A stretch of 44,670 bases of DNA, from assembly GCA_013298595.1 (NCBI GenBank), contig JAAFIG010000026.1:1-44670 (forward strand). The letters run 5' to 3'. Below, piece after piece: positions 8,150-14,804 of this stretch. The stretch's first letter is position 1, and each line of letters begins with the position of its first letter. Source of the DNA: Deinococcales bacterium (GTDB taxonomy: Bacteria; Deinococcota; Deinococci; Deinococcales; JAAFIG01). The notes below the pieces were generated by a model that saw nothing but the letters and a program-made list of their open reading frames with translations, was not told the DNA's origin and searched no databases. Position numbers and translations under genes: made by a program.

Positions 8150-8578
8150 TTAGCGTCCAGAGCTGGGTTTGTCTGCTGGTTTTTCGGCAGGTTTCTCGAG
8201 TGCAGCCCCAGAATTCATTTCGCTGCGTCCACTGAAAACCGCTCCAGATTCGATATCTAAAGCCACTGCTTTGACATCGCCGACTAATTTGCCGCTTTTG
8301 GTTATGGTAATTTTACCTTTGGCAAGCACATTGGCTTTGACTGAACCATGCAAAATTAAGTTATCGCATTCAATGGTTTCGCCTTCGATGCTTGCGCCAA
8401 CACTCAACTCGAGGTTGCCTTTGATAGCAATATTGCCATTGATATTGCCATCACAACGTACCGAGCCGCTCGAGGTTAAGTCGCCTTTGATAGTTGTACC
8501 TTTTTCGATGTAGGTATAACCAGCACCTTGGGTTGCTTGTGGTTGGTTTTTTGCTTGTTGATTACCGCGTCCTAACAT
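8150..8578 (-). CDS. bactofilin
   Basis: A 142-residue bactofilin, a self-assembling right-handed beta-helix protein that polymerises without nucleotide and scaffolds cell-wall enzymes. The core (about residues 20-115) shows the regular hydrophobic pattern of the family (TTIKGDLTSSGSVRCDGNINGNI, LELSVGASIEGETIECDNLIL, GKLVGDVKAVALDIESGAVFSG); the ends are disordered, with a C-terminal AEKPADKPSSGR tail. ATG at 8578 follows TGGAGA. It lies 56 bp downstream of an M23 peptidase gene on the same strand, the association known from Helicobacter ccmA/csd1, Myxococcus bacM/lmdC and others, pointing to a role in cell shape or septal wall remodelling. Confidence 0.92.
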   Translation of the reverse strand: MLGRGNQQAKNQPQATQGAGYTYIEKGTTIKGDLTSSGSVRCDGNINGNIAIKGNLELSVGASIEGETIECDNLILHGSVKANVLAKGKITITKSGKLVGDVKAVALDIESGAVFSGRSEMNSGAALEKPAEKPADKPSSGR

Positions 8579-8634
8579 GATGTCTCCAATGACGTTGTTC
8601 GAGTTTTGTTTACCAAAAATCTTGCGAAGAAAGT

Positions 8635-9612
8635 TTATTTGATCTCGAGACTATCAAATTTTGGGCGGTCACGGAATAAGTACGAACCTGGATTGATTGG
8701 TGTATTACCAAGGCGAACTTCGTAATGTAAATGTGGACCTGTGCTGTTACCTGTGCTGCCAACAAAACCAATCAAGTCGTTGGTGCTTACCCTATCGCCT
8801 ACATTGACATTGAGTTTAGATAAATGTCCATACAGTGTTTTATAACCGTATCCATGATTGATAACAATATGTAAACCGTAACCAATGCTTGTCCAACCAG
8901 CTGTTTCAACAACCCCAGGTGCAGTGACACGAACAGGTGCCCCCATGTTGGTTGCAATATCCCAACCTGTGTGGCGTTCGACATACCCCCCACGCGGCGA
9001 AACCCGAGTTCCAAATTTAGAAGTAATACGCCCTGGTGTAGGAAATCCTGCTGGCACAGCGGCTTCGCGGCGCATTACGCTATCCAGTGGGTCTAAGGTT
9101 TTTTTCAATCTCGAGTCTGATTGACCTAGTAAGGTATCAAGTGTGCTCAGCATTTCAAATGGGTCTTTAATGGCTAAATTATTTGCGCCACCACCTGGTT
9201 TCACCGATGCACGTTCCACTTTGGAAACCCCAGCTCGAGTTTCAACGTTGCCTAAACGGCTTTCAAGGTCGAGTAAACGCTGTCCAAAATCTTGGGTTTT
9301 TGCGGTTAACGATTGCACTTTGCCTTGCTCGAGTCCGAGTCGGCGTTCAAGGTCAGCTTTCTCGAGTTGTAATTTGGTACGTTCAGTAAATAAGGAAACA
9401 TTGGTTTTGACACTGGCTGCTAGCAATAGTGGGGCACCAACTGCTCCGATACCAATGCACAAACCCAGAATGGCTGCGGGGATTAACCATGTCCAACGTA
9501 AACGCAATTTGCTTGATTCGCCACTGTCGGGAATCATTAACACAGTCATGCCACTTTTGGTGGGTTTGCGTTTAATCAGACTTTCGGAGTTGTTGGGTTT
9601 TTTCCAGAACAT
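8635..9612 (-). CDS. membrane-anchored M23 (LytM-type) metallopeptidase
   Basis: A 325-residue peptidoglycan peptidase-family protein. From the start at 9612 (MFWKKPNNSESLIKRK) there is a short cytoplasmic part, one membrane helix (about residues 38-66, WTWLIPAAILGLCIGIGAVG), a coiled coil (about 70-125, ERTKLQLEKADLERRLGLEQ), and a C-terminal LytM domain with H-x3-D (RHTGWDIA) and HLHYE, so the zinc ligands are intact and it is likely active. The start is set by a TACAAT box 8 nt upstream; the longer frame from 9663 lacks support. Operon with the downstream bactofilin gene, which it probably works with at the inner face/periplasm boundary to trim the cell wall. Confidence 0.92.
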   Translation of the reverse strand: MFWKKPNNSESLIKRKPTKSGMTVLMIPDSGESSKLRLRWTWLIPAAILGLCIGIGAVGAPLLLAASVKTNVSLFTERTKLQLEKADLERRLGLEQGKVQSLTAKTQDFGQRLLDLESRLGNVETRAGVSKVERASVKPGGGANNLAIKDPFEMLSTLDTLLGQSDSRLKKTLDPLDSVMRREAAVPAGFPTPGRITSKFGTRVSPRGGYVERHTGWDIATNMGAPVRVTAPGVVETAGWTSIGYGLHIVINHGYGYKTLYGHLSKLNVNVGDRVSTNDLIGFVGSTGNSTGPHLHYEVRLGNTPINPGSYLFRDRPKFDSLEIK

Positions 9613-9626
9613 CAGTGCAGATTGTA
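9613..9626 (-). promoter_or_regulatory. -10 box of the M23 peptidase/bactofilin operon
   Basis: TACAAT on the minus strand (9621-9626), 8 nt before the ATG at 9612. Confidence 0.5.
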
Positions 9627-9682
9627 GCCCAAAAAAGTGCTGCGTAGTGGTTTTGGCGCACAATCAAACAGGGTTTGCCTCA

Positions 9683-9928
9683 TCATTGGTGTTTCTCGAG
9701 CCAAGGTGTTGGTATTTCGTGGCTGTTGACATACAAAATTTCGTTCTCGAGCCGAGCCTGTCCTTGCTGAATCAGTTTATTGAGTTCGCGTTCAACGCTT
9801 TGTTGGACGCGTCGTAGCATCATTGAATCGGTTTGGACTCCTTTAGAAGTTAAAAATGCTTTATGGAAGTCAGGAAGTTGCTCGAGTGGGATTTGAGCTT
9901 CGAGTTCGCGCCAGTTAATCCAATCCAT
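9683..9928 (-). CDS. small protein of unknown function
   Basis: An 81-residue soluble protein I do not recognise. It is rich in charged residues and probably helical in the middle (SMMLRRVQQSVERELNKLIQQGQARLENE). No signal peptide or membrane helix. Its ATG at 9928 lies 6 nt behind a TAGACT -10 box, supporting a leaderless gene. It diverges from the HspR gene, and the CRP-like element between them is centred about 71 bp upstream of this start, so both genes could share the regulator. The gap to the M23 gene start is 70 bp, with that gene having its own promoter. Confidence 0.65.
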   Translation of the reverse strand: MDWINWRELEAQIPLEQLPDFHKAFLTSKGVQTDSMMLRRVQQSVERELNKLIQQGQARLENEILYVNSHEIPTPWLEKHQ

Positions 9929-9940
9929 TTTTGAAGTCTA
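9929..9940 (-). promoter_or_regulatory. -10 box of the 81-residue protein gene
   Basis: TAGACT on the minus strand (9935-9940), 6 nt before the ATG at 9928. Confidence 0.45.
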
Positions 9941-9970
9941 CAAGGTAATACTTGGACAATTGACATAAAT

Positions 9971-10010
9971 AATTCACAAATAAGTAATAATCGTGAATAT
10001 ATTCACATGA
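9971..10010. promoter_or_regulatory. conserved 40-bp element with CRP-like operator, copy 1
   Basis: A 40-bp stretch that matches 35041-35080 at 33 of 40 positions by hand alignment. It contains AATTCACAAA at the left and the perfect 14-bp palindrome GTGAATATATTCAC (9993-10006) at the right, i.e. GTGA-N6-TCAC, the core of CRP/FNR-superfamily sites. Its centre is about 64 bp upstream of the leaderless start of the HspR gene and about 71 bp from the divergent small gene. Confidence 0.6.
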
Positions 10011-10050
10011 CTAATCTACTCTGTATTGCAAGAAATTCCTCATCATCAGG

Positions 10051-10066
10051 TATACTGCGCTTTGTG
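10051..10066 (+). promoter_or_regulatory. promoter -10 and leaderless GTG start of the HspR gene
   Basis: TATACT (10051-10056) is followed after 7 nt by GTG (10064), in frame with the regulator. TTGCAA (10026-10031) is a possible -35 at an unusually long 19-bp spacing, the spacing typical of MerR-controlled promoters; this hints at autoregulation but no dyad is evident in the spacer. Confidence 0.55.
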
Positions 10067-10828
10067 ACAGATGCCAAAGATCGCCCAGTGTACGTGATAA
10101 GTGTCGCGGCTGAACTGGTGGATATGCACCCCCAAACCTTGCGTCTGTACGAACGCAAAGGTTTAATTCGCCCTGGACGCTCGAGTGGTAAAACCCGTTT
10201 GTATTCTGAACGAGATGTCGAATACTTACGAGAGATTCGCCGCTTAACCCAAGAACTTGGCGTGAACTTAGCGGGAGTCGAAGAGATCATGAAATTGCGC
10301 TTCGAGTTAGACGAAGTGCAAACCAAATTTGAAGGCGAAATTTACCGACTCGAAGGGGCAATCCGTGCCGAATTTGACGCACAAAATGCTGCCCCATCAG
10401 ACCCCAACGACCCTAAAGCCAAAGGTGTTTTTGTCATCAGTGTGGCTGCAGAACTGGTGGACATGCACCCACAAACTTTGCGCTTGTACGAACGCAAAAA
10501 CTTGATTCGCCCAAATCGCTCGAGTGGCAAAACCCGTCTTTATTCCGAACGAGATATAGACCATCTGCGCGATATCAAACGCTTAACCCAAGAACTTGGC
10601 GTGAACTTGGCGGGTGTCGAAGAAGTTATGCGTTTACGCTTTGAACTTGACGATGCCCAAGACCGACTCGAGCGAGAAGCCAGCCGTCTACAAAGCGAAA
10701 TTGCTGACCGTATCGAATTGATGAAAGGGCATTCTCTGCCCAGTAGCGAACCAAAAGCCAAAACAAAAACTGCGAGTAAACCCGCAGCCAAAGCAAAACC
10801 AAAAACCAAGAAAAAATCAGCCAGCTAA
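10064..10828 (+). CDS. tandem-domain HspR/MerR-family regulator with basic C-terminal tail
   Basis: A 254-residue regulator containing two nearly identical MerR-type DNA-binding domains (about residues 8-80 and 123-195), each beginning V(Y/F)[18 protein letters not shown] and continuing YERK(G/N)LIRP and [14 protein letters not shown]. This is the signature of HspR, the repressor of dnaK/clpB heat-shock genes in Actinobacteria and Deinococcus. HspR is normally a single ~130-residue domain protein; here two copies are joined by an acidic linker, giving a covalent pseudo-dimer. The tail (last ~35 residues, [21 protein letters not shown]) is Lys/Ala-rich like H1-type histone tails and may add non-specific DNA binding. 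I choose the GTG at 10064 over the ATG at 10007, which lies inside the conserved operator. The 3' end overlaps the convergent HD gene by 12 nt. Confidence 0.85.
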   Translation: MTDAKDRPVYVISVAAELVDMHPQTLRLYERKGLIRPGRSSGKTRLYSERDVEYLREIRRLTQELGVNLAGVEEIMKLRFELDEVQTKFEGEIYRLEGAIRAEFDAQNAAPSDPNDPKAKGVFVISVAAELVDMHPQTLRLYERKNLIRPNRSSGKTRLYSERDIDHLRDIKRLTQELGVNLAGVEEVMRLRFELDDAQDRLEREASRLQSEIADRIELMKGHSLPSSEPKAKTKTASKPAAKAKPKTKKKSAS

Positions 10829-11416
10829 GCCCAAACTATCGGCTCTGGCACGCATACCGGCAATCACATTTTCGATATGTTGCTCGAGGGTCAAGTCTGG
10901 CATAATGCCTTGAAGTTCTTGTAAACCAAGAGCAATATCATCGCGGTTGACACCTTTAGCAAAAGCTTTGTCTTTAAGTTTCTTTTTAACGCTCGAGACT
11001 TCAAGATTGTGAATACTTTTATCTGGGCGCACATACACTGCTGCGGTACAAAAGCCACAGAGTTCATCCACAGCAAATAACGCAATAGCAAGTTTCGTCA
11101 CTCGAGCCACACCACTACCTGTGTAATGCCCAAGAATCGCATCGAGCATGTTTGGCGAAAGATTGGTGTTTTCGCGCAAGTATTTCACACCCCAAAACGG
11201 ATGTCCTTCTGGTCCTAAAGCAGGGTGCGATTCATAATCAAAGTCGTGTAGTAGCCCCGTAACAGCAAAGGTATTGGCATCCTCGCCAAGAATGTCAGCA
11301 TAATGCACCATTGCCGCTTCGACAGCCAACATATGTTTACGCAACGATTCTGATTTTGTGAATTCACACACCAAATTAAACGCTTCATCTCGAGTCATGG
11401 ACTGATAGTTTAACAT
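10817..11416 (-). CDS. HD-domain (HDIG) phosphohydrolase
   Basis: A 199-residue HD-superfamily protein. Metal-binding signature residues are visible in HMLAVEAAM (first His) and in [13 protein letters not shown] (the HD pair), with further conserved His in [10 protein letters not shown] and LGHYTG, matching the small family of predicted HDIG hydrolases. The natural substrate (nucleotide, phosphate ester) cannot be predicted. The ATG at 11416 overlaps the stop of the upstream Uma2 gene by one base (TAATG), so translation is probably coupled; a second in-frame ATG at 11398 is an alternative start. No sign of damage. Confidence 0.85.
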   Translation of the reverse strand: MLNYQSMTRDEAFNLVCEFTKSESLRKHMLAVEAAMVHYADILGEDANTFAVTGLLHDFDYESHPALGPEGHPFWGVKYLRENTNLSPNMLDAILGHYTGSGVARVTKLAIALFAVDELCGFCTAAVYVRPDKSIHNLEVSSVKKKLKDKAFAKGVNRDDIALGLQELQGIMPDLTLEQHIENVIAGMRARADSLGLAG

Positions 11417-11979
11417 TACTCGAGTGGTGGTAAATTCTGGTAAAAACTTGCTAAAACAATTTCAAGCTCGAGACTTGGGAACGGCAAAACAGCATCACCC
11501 TCGAGTTTCTTATAACGCCAATCTGTTCCATCTCTAGCGAAAACCTCGGCAATTGGCTCAACTTGCGATAACAAAATATATTGCTCGAGACTCGGAATTT
11601 GTTGGTATGCTTGCCATTTCTCGCCACGATCTATCGCTTCGGTGCTTTCGGAGAGCACTTCGATAATAATGGCAGGACGATGTTTGACTCGAGTGGAATC
11701 CAAAGATTGATCAAAATAGACAAAGACATCAGGATAATATCCTTTACCACTAGGAGTCCGAACTAACACATCATTTGATAAAGCAAAACCTTTTTTAAGT
11801 AAAGCTTTATTCAATAACAGAGCAGTTAAGAGTATCGCCAAAATGTTGTGTCTGTCTGTGCCACCTGCCATAACGAACAGATTACCATCAACAAACTCAT
11901 GACGTCCCTGACTACGGCTTTCAAACTCGAGAAATTCCTCGAAAGTGATTGCAGTTTGTACAGGTAATTCTCGAACCAT
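11416..11979 (-). CDS. Uma2 family (DUF820) PD-(D/E)xK nuclease-like protein
   Basis: A 187-residue Uma2-family protein, a PD-(D/E)xK-fold group abundant in cyanobacteria, Chloroflexi and Deinococcus and often in high copy. Core residues are seen: GRHEFVDGNLFVMAGG near the N-terminus, YYPDVFVYFD (catalytic Asp) and AIIIEVLSEST (Glu). Its biological substrate is unknown; a defence or mobile-element role has been proposed for the family, but this copy sits among housekeeping genes. The ATG at 11979 is 5 nt behind a perfect TATAAT; there is no Shine-Dalgarno. It is the first gene of a two-gene unit with the HD hydrolase and diverges from tgt. Confidence 0.87.
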   Translation of the reverse strand: MVRELPVQTAITFEEFLEFESRSQGRHEFVDGNLFVMAGGTDRHNILAILLTALLLNKALLKKGFALSNDVLVRTPSGKGYYPDVFVYFDQSLDSTRVKHRPAIIIEVLSESTEAIDRGEKWQAYQQIPSLEQYILLSQVEPIAEVFARDGTDWRYKKLEGDAVLPFPSLELEIVLASFYQNLPPLE

Positions 11980-12025
11980 AGCCGATTATACTCGAGTTGT
12001 GACGATTCAAACAGTATACTGATGT
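11980..12025. promoter_or_regulatory. 46-bp divergent promoter between the Uma2 gene and tgt
   Basis: The two start codons are only 46 bp apart. TATAAT on the minus strand (11985-11990) lies 5 nt before the Uma2 ATG, and TATACT on the plus strand (12015-12020) lies 5 nt before the tgt GTG. The two RNA polymerase footprints must overlap, so firing of the two promoters is probably mutually exclusive. Confidence 0.65.
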
Positions 12026-13174
12026 GTGTTTGAGTTTGAAATCTCTGCTTCATCAGGTCGTGCTCGAGTCGCTACGTTTTCAACACCATTTGAAACAGTG
12101 ACCACCCCAATGTTTATGCCAGTCGGCACACAAGGCAGTGTTAAAAGCCTGTCGGCAAGGGATTTACGCGATATTGGTTCGCAAATGATTCTGGGTAATA
12201 CTTATCATTTGATTTTGCGTCCCGGGCTCGAGATCATGCAGCAATTTAATGGTTTACGCGGATTTACGGCTTATCCTGGCGCGTTTCTTACTGATTCGGG
12301 TGGTTTTCAAGTCATGAGCCTCGGAGATATACGCACCATTACAGAACACGGCGTTGTCTTCAAAAATCATATTAACGGCGATATGCTCGAGATGACCCCA
12401 GAAAGCAGTATTGCTGCTCAGGAAACCATTGGTGCCAATATCATCATGGCATTTGATGAATGCCCACCACACCCTGCAACGTTTGAGTATGGCAAGAAAT
12501 CCCTCGAGCGAACTGTGCGTTGGCTCGAGCGTTGCGTCAAAGCCAAAACTCGAGCTGACCAAGGTTTATTTGCCATTGTGCAAGGTGGCGTGGATTTGAA
12601 GTTACGCCAACAAAGTCTCGAGGCAACTATTCCGTTTGCCACTCCTGGTTTTGCCATTGGTGGCTTGGCAGTAGGGGAGAGCAAAGAAGAAATGTATCCC
12701 AGTGTTGAGTTTAGTACTCGGCATTTGCCTTCCAATAAGCCTCGGTACTTGATGGGCGTAGGTTTTCCAGAAGATTTGGTTGCCAGTATCGCCCTTGGTG
12801 TGGACATGTTTGACTGTGTGTACCCGACTCGTACAGCCAGATTTGGTTATGCCTTAACTTCCCAAGGGCGATTGAATTTGCAAAATGCAAAAAACCGTAC
12901 AGACCCAAATCCTCTCGAGCACGGCTGCGATTGCTACGCTTGTCAAAATCACTCGAGGGCTTATATCGCGCATTTACTCCGAGCCGAAGAAATGCTTGCG
13001 CCACGGTTATTAAGTTTGCATAATCTCAGATTTTTGCACCGTATTACCGAAGCAGCGCGAACAGCTATTCTCGAGCATTCGTACCATGATTGGGCTATTG
13101 AATGGGGCAACCAGTACTTTAAAAATGTGATTCCAGCTTGGTTCTCGAGTGCCATCGAACAAGGACGAGGCTGA
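12026..13174 (+). CDS. tgt: tRNA-guanine transglycosylase
   Basis: A 382-residue queuine/preQ1 tRNA-ribosyltransferase, which swaps guanine-34 for preQ1 in tRNAs with GUN anticodons (Tyr, His, Asn, Asp) on the way to queuosine. Seen are the substrate-pocket FLTDSGGFQVMSL, the second catalytic Asp in GVDMFDCVYPTRTARFG, and the zinc site CDCYACQ...H (CxCxxC...H) near residue 312. Length is typical of bacterial Tgt. It begins at GTG 12026, 5 nt behind TATACT; the ATG four bases earlier runs into a stop at once, so GTG is the start. No other queuosine genes are in the window. The stop is 2 nt from the stop of the convergent membrane-protein gene. Confidence 0.96.
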   Translation: MFEFEISASSGRARVATFSTPFETVTTPMFMPVGTQGSVKSLSARDLRDIGSQMILGNTYHLILRPGLEIMQQFNGLRGFTAYPGAFLTDSGGFQVMSLGDIRTITEHGVVFKNHINGDMLEMTPESSIAAQETIGANIIMAFDECPPHPATFEYGKKSLERTVRWLERCVKAKTRADQGLFAIVQGGVDLKLRQQSLEATIPFATPGFAIGGLAVGESKEEMYPSVEFSTRHLPSNKPRYLMGVGFPEDLVASIALGVDMFDCVYPTRTARFGYALTSQGRLNLQNAKNRTDPNPLEHGCDCYACQNHSRAYIAHLLRAEEMLAPRLLSLHNLRFLHRITEAARTAILEHSYHDWAIEWGNQYFKNVIPAWFSSAIEQGRG

Positions 13175-13176
13175 AA

Positions 13177-13449
13177 TCAAACACCACTCGAGATAATGCC
13201 AAGTAACACGCCAATATCGTTGGCTGTGGCTTTACGTTTATACTTTTCTTCAAATGCCTCGAGTGCATAACGCGCTACGGCTGCTTGGCTAATATCTCCG
13301 CCCATCGCACCGACCAGCACGCCAATCATATGATTTTCGTCGGCTTTGGCTTTTTCGGCAGCCGTCCAAGGTTTCTTGCTTGGCACATAGAAAATCCAAA
13401 CAAAAAGAGCTAAACAAGCAATCCCTAGTAGAATTTGCCAAATGGTCAT
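13177..13449 (-). CDS. small single-pass membrane protein, unknown function
   Basis: A 90-residue protein with one N-terminal membrane helix (about residues 4-22, WQILLGIACLALFVWIFYV) followed by a ~65-residue cytoplasmic part (AAEKAKADENHMIGVLVGAM...AARYALEAFEEKYKRKATANDIGVLLGII). I do not recognise it. It is 16 bp downstream of the IMPACT-family gene on the same strand and may be co-transcribed with it. A TATCGT sequence 5 nt before the ATG is a possible internal leaderless promoter. Its 3' end abuts tgt, which runs the other way. Confidence 0.65.
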   Translation of the reverse strand: MTIWQILLGIACLALFVWIFYVPSKKPWTAAEKAKADENHMIGVLVGAMGGDISQAAVARYALEAFEEKYKRKATANDIGVLLGIISSGV

Positions 13450-13465
13450 GGTTCACGATACAAGT

Positions 13466-14065
13466 TTATGAGATGAAAAGTTTCTCGAGGATACCGTGTC
13501 CTCGAGTTGCATCGCGCAAAGTAATCTCGAGTTTTGCAATCTCGGATTCAAGTGCCTCGAAACAAACCTCGAGTCCGTTTTCTGTAAAATCATCCACGCG
13601 ATTGCTTGTATCAAATTGCTCGAGTAATCTGTGCAATGCACTCATTTGCTCGAAACTTACTGAGATTTTAACAGCAACTCGTGGATGAATCTCGAGTTTT
13701 TCTGCCAAACGCAAAACCTCAGCCGCCGCACCACCATAAGCTCGAGCTAAACCACCAGCACCAAGATTGATACCACCATAAAAGCGAACCACCGCCACAC
13801 AAACTGCTTCTAAATTACTTAGCTCGAGGCTGCGAAAAATCGGTGCGCCAGCCGTACCACTTGGTTCACCATCATCTGAAAAACGATATTGAACACCAAT
13901 TTTGTATGCCCAACAAACATGACTGGCATCTTTGTACTTCGAGCGAATAGTTTTTAGCCACTCGAGTGCGTTTTCTGTACTTGAGATAGGAGTGGCAAAA
14001 GCAATGAACTCGCTGTTTTTGACAACGAGATCATGACGAGTTTCGCAAACTAAGGTGGTGTACAT
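13466..14065 (-). CDS. yigZ: IMPACT/YigZ family protein (UPF0029)
   Basis: A 199-residue member of the YigZ/IMPACT family. The hallmark segment FSDDGEPSGTAGAP is present near residue 62, followed by VAVVRFYGGINLGAGGLARAYG; the C-terminal ~70 residues form the EF-G domain V-like ferredoxin fold (DUF1949). Eukaryotic IMPACT regulates Gcn2; the bacterial role is not settled, with links to translation and peptide hydrolysis. The ATG at 14065 follows the stop of the outer-membrane-like gene with no gap (TAAATG) and has no clear Shine-Dalgarno, so its translation probably depends on the upstream gene. Confidence 0.92.
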   Translation of the reverse strand: MYTTLVCETRHDLVVKNSEFIAFATPISSTENALEWLKTIRSKYKDASHVCWAYKIGVQYRFSDDGEPSGTAGAPIFRSLELSNLEAVCVAVVRFYGGINLGAGGLARAYGGAAAEVLRLAEKLEIHPRVAVKISVSFEQMSALHRLLEQFDTSNRVDDFTENGLEVCFEALESEIAKLEITLRDATRGHGILEKLFIS

Positions 14066-14584
14066 TTAGAATCGGTAAGCAATACCCATCGAAATTAAAG
14101 GAAAAGTGAGTGGGGAAAATCCTTGGTTACTGATATTAGCAGCAATTGGTTGCATCTCGAGCAGTAACCCCCAATTTTGATCTAAAGCAATTTCAAAACC
14201 CATCAGAAAATAAATATAGCCGCTGACACTCGGAGAAATTCCAGTAGAACCGACAGGTACACCACTGACTGGAGTGGCAATTCCATTCGTAAATGATGCC
14301 ACAAGTGCTGCGCCAAGTCCAAGATATGCACTCGAGCCACTGAATCCAACACGGGTTCGCATCAGTCCTTCAATGCCTAACCCAACAATGCCACCGAAAC
14401 CAAAAGAGGTTGCACCTAGATACCCACGAACACCAAAGCCGCGTAAATCCGATTGTGTATCGTAACCATAGCCCACCGAAAATAAGAACGGAATGCCAAC
14501 TCTTAATGCAACACTCGAGCTTTGAGCATTTCCAATCGAACTCAGACCAAAAATACAAACAAGGACAACAAGAATTTTTTTCAT
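14066..14584 (-). CDS. predicted outer-membrane-type beta-barrel protein
   Basis: A 172-residue exported protein. A clear signal peptide (MKKILVVLVCIFGLSSIGNAQ, cleavage after NAQ or GNA) is followed by alternating, Gly-rich strands (VALRVGIPFLFSVGYGYDT, GFGVRGYLGATSFGFGG, GLLLEMQPIAAN) and a C-terminal aromatic residue (GIAYRF), as in small outer-membrane barrels. I set the start at 14584, where TACAAT lies 8 nt upstream; the longer frame to 15097 runs through thrS on the other strand and is not real. It precedes the IMPACT-family gene without a gap. Cargo or function is unknown; a small porin or structural barrel is likely. Confidence 0.75.
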   Translation of the reverse strand: MKKILVVLVCIFGLSSIGNAQSSSVALRVGIPFLFSVGYGYDTQSDLRGFGVRGYLGATSFGFGGIVGLGIEGLMRTRVGFSGSSAYLGLGAALVASFTNGIATPVSGVPVGSTGISPSVSGYIYFLMGFEIALDQNWGLLLEMQPIAANISNQGFSPLTFPLISMGIAYRF

Positions 14585-14598
14585 CCGAACTGATTGTA
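14585..14598 (-). promoter_or_regulatory. -10 box of the outer-membrane-like gene
   Basis: TACAAT on the minus strand (14593-14598), 8 nt before the ATG at 14584. Confidence 0.5.
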
Positions 14599-14659
14599 AC
14601 GCAGGTTTTAGAAAATCAGCCGATGTGCATATTCGCAATTGTCTGAAACGTGTTAAACT

Positions 14660-14804
14660 TTGTAACGTGATGTCATTCTTCTGGACTGCCCGCACCACCC
14701 GAACCCCTTGCGGGGTCTGATTCTTTACGTGGGTGCGGTTTCTCGAGAAGTGTGGTGTTTCATGCCTCGAGCTGTCTAAAAGTCCTAAATTCTTCGAGGT
14801 GATT
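14660..14804 (+). promoter_or_regulatory. structured mRNA leader of thrS
   Basis: About 140 nt ahead of thrS hold three nested or adjacent stems: CCGCACC (14690-14696) with GGTGCGG (14732-14738); inside it ACCCC (14703-14707) with GGGGT (14712-14716) around TTGC; and CCTCGA (14765-14770) with TCGAGG (14794-14799), the last covering the Shine-Dalgarno GAGG. I see no T-box consensus. Translational control of thrS, as in E. coli autoregulation by ThrRS, is the analogy. A TAAACT at 14653-14658 is a possible -10. Confidence 0.45.

Noticed and set aside
14660-14750. tRNA gene or T-box in the thrS leader
   Set aside because: Neither strand gives a cloverleaf with proper T-loop and acceptor stem, and the T-box consensus is absent.
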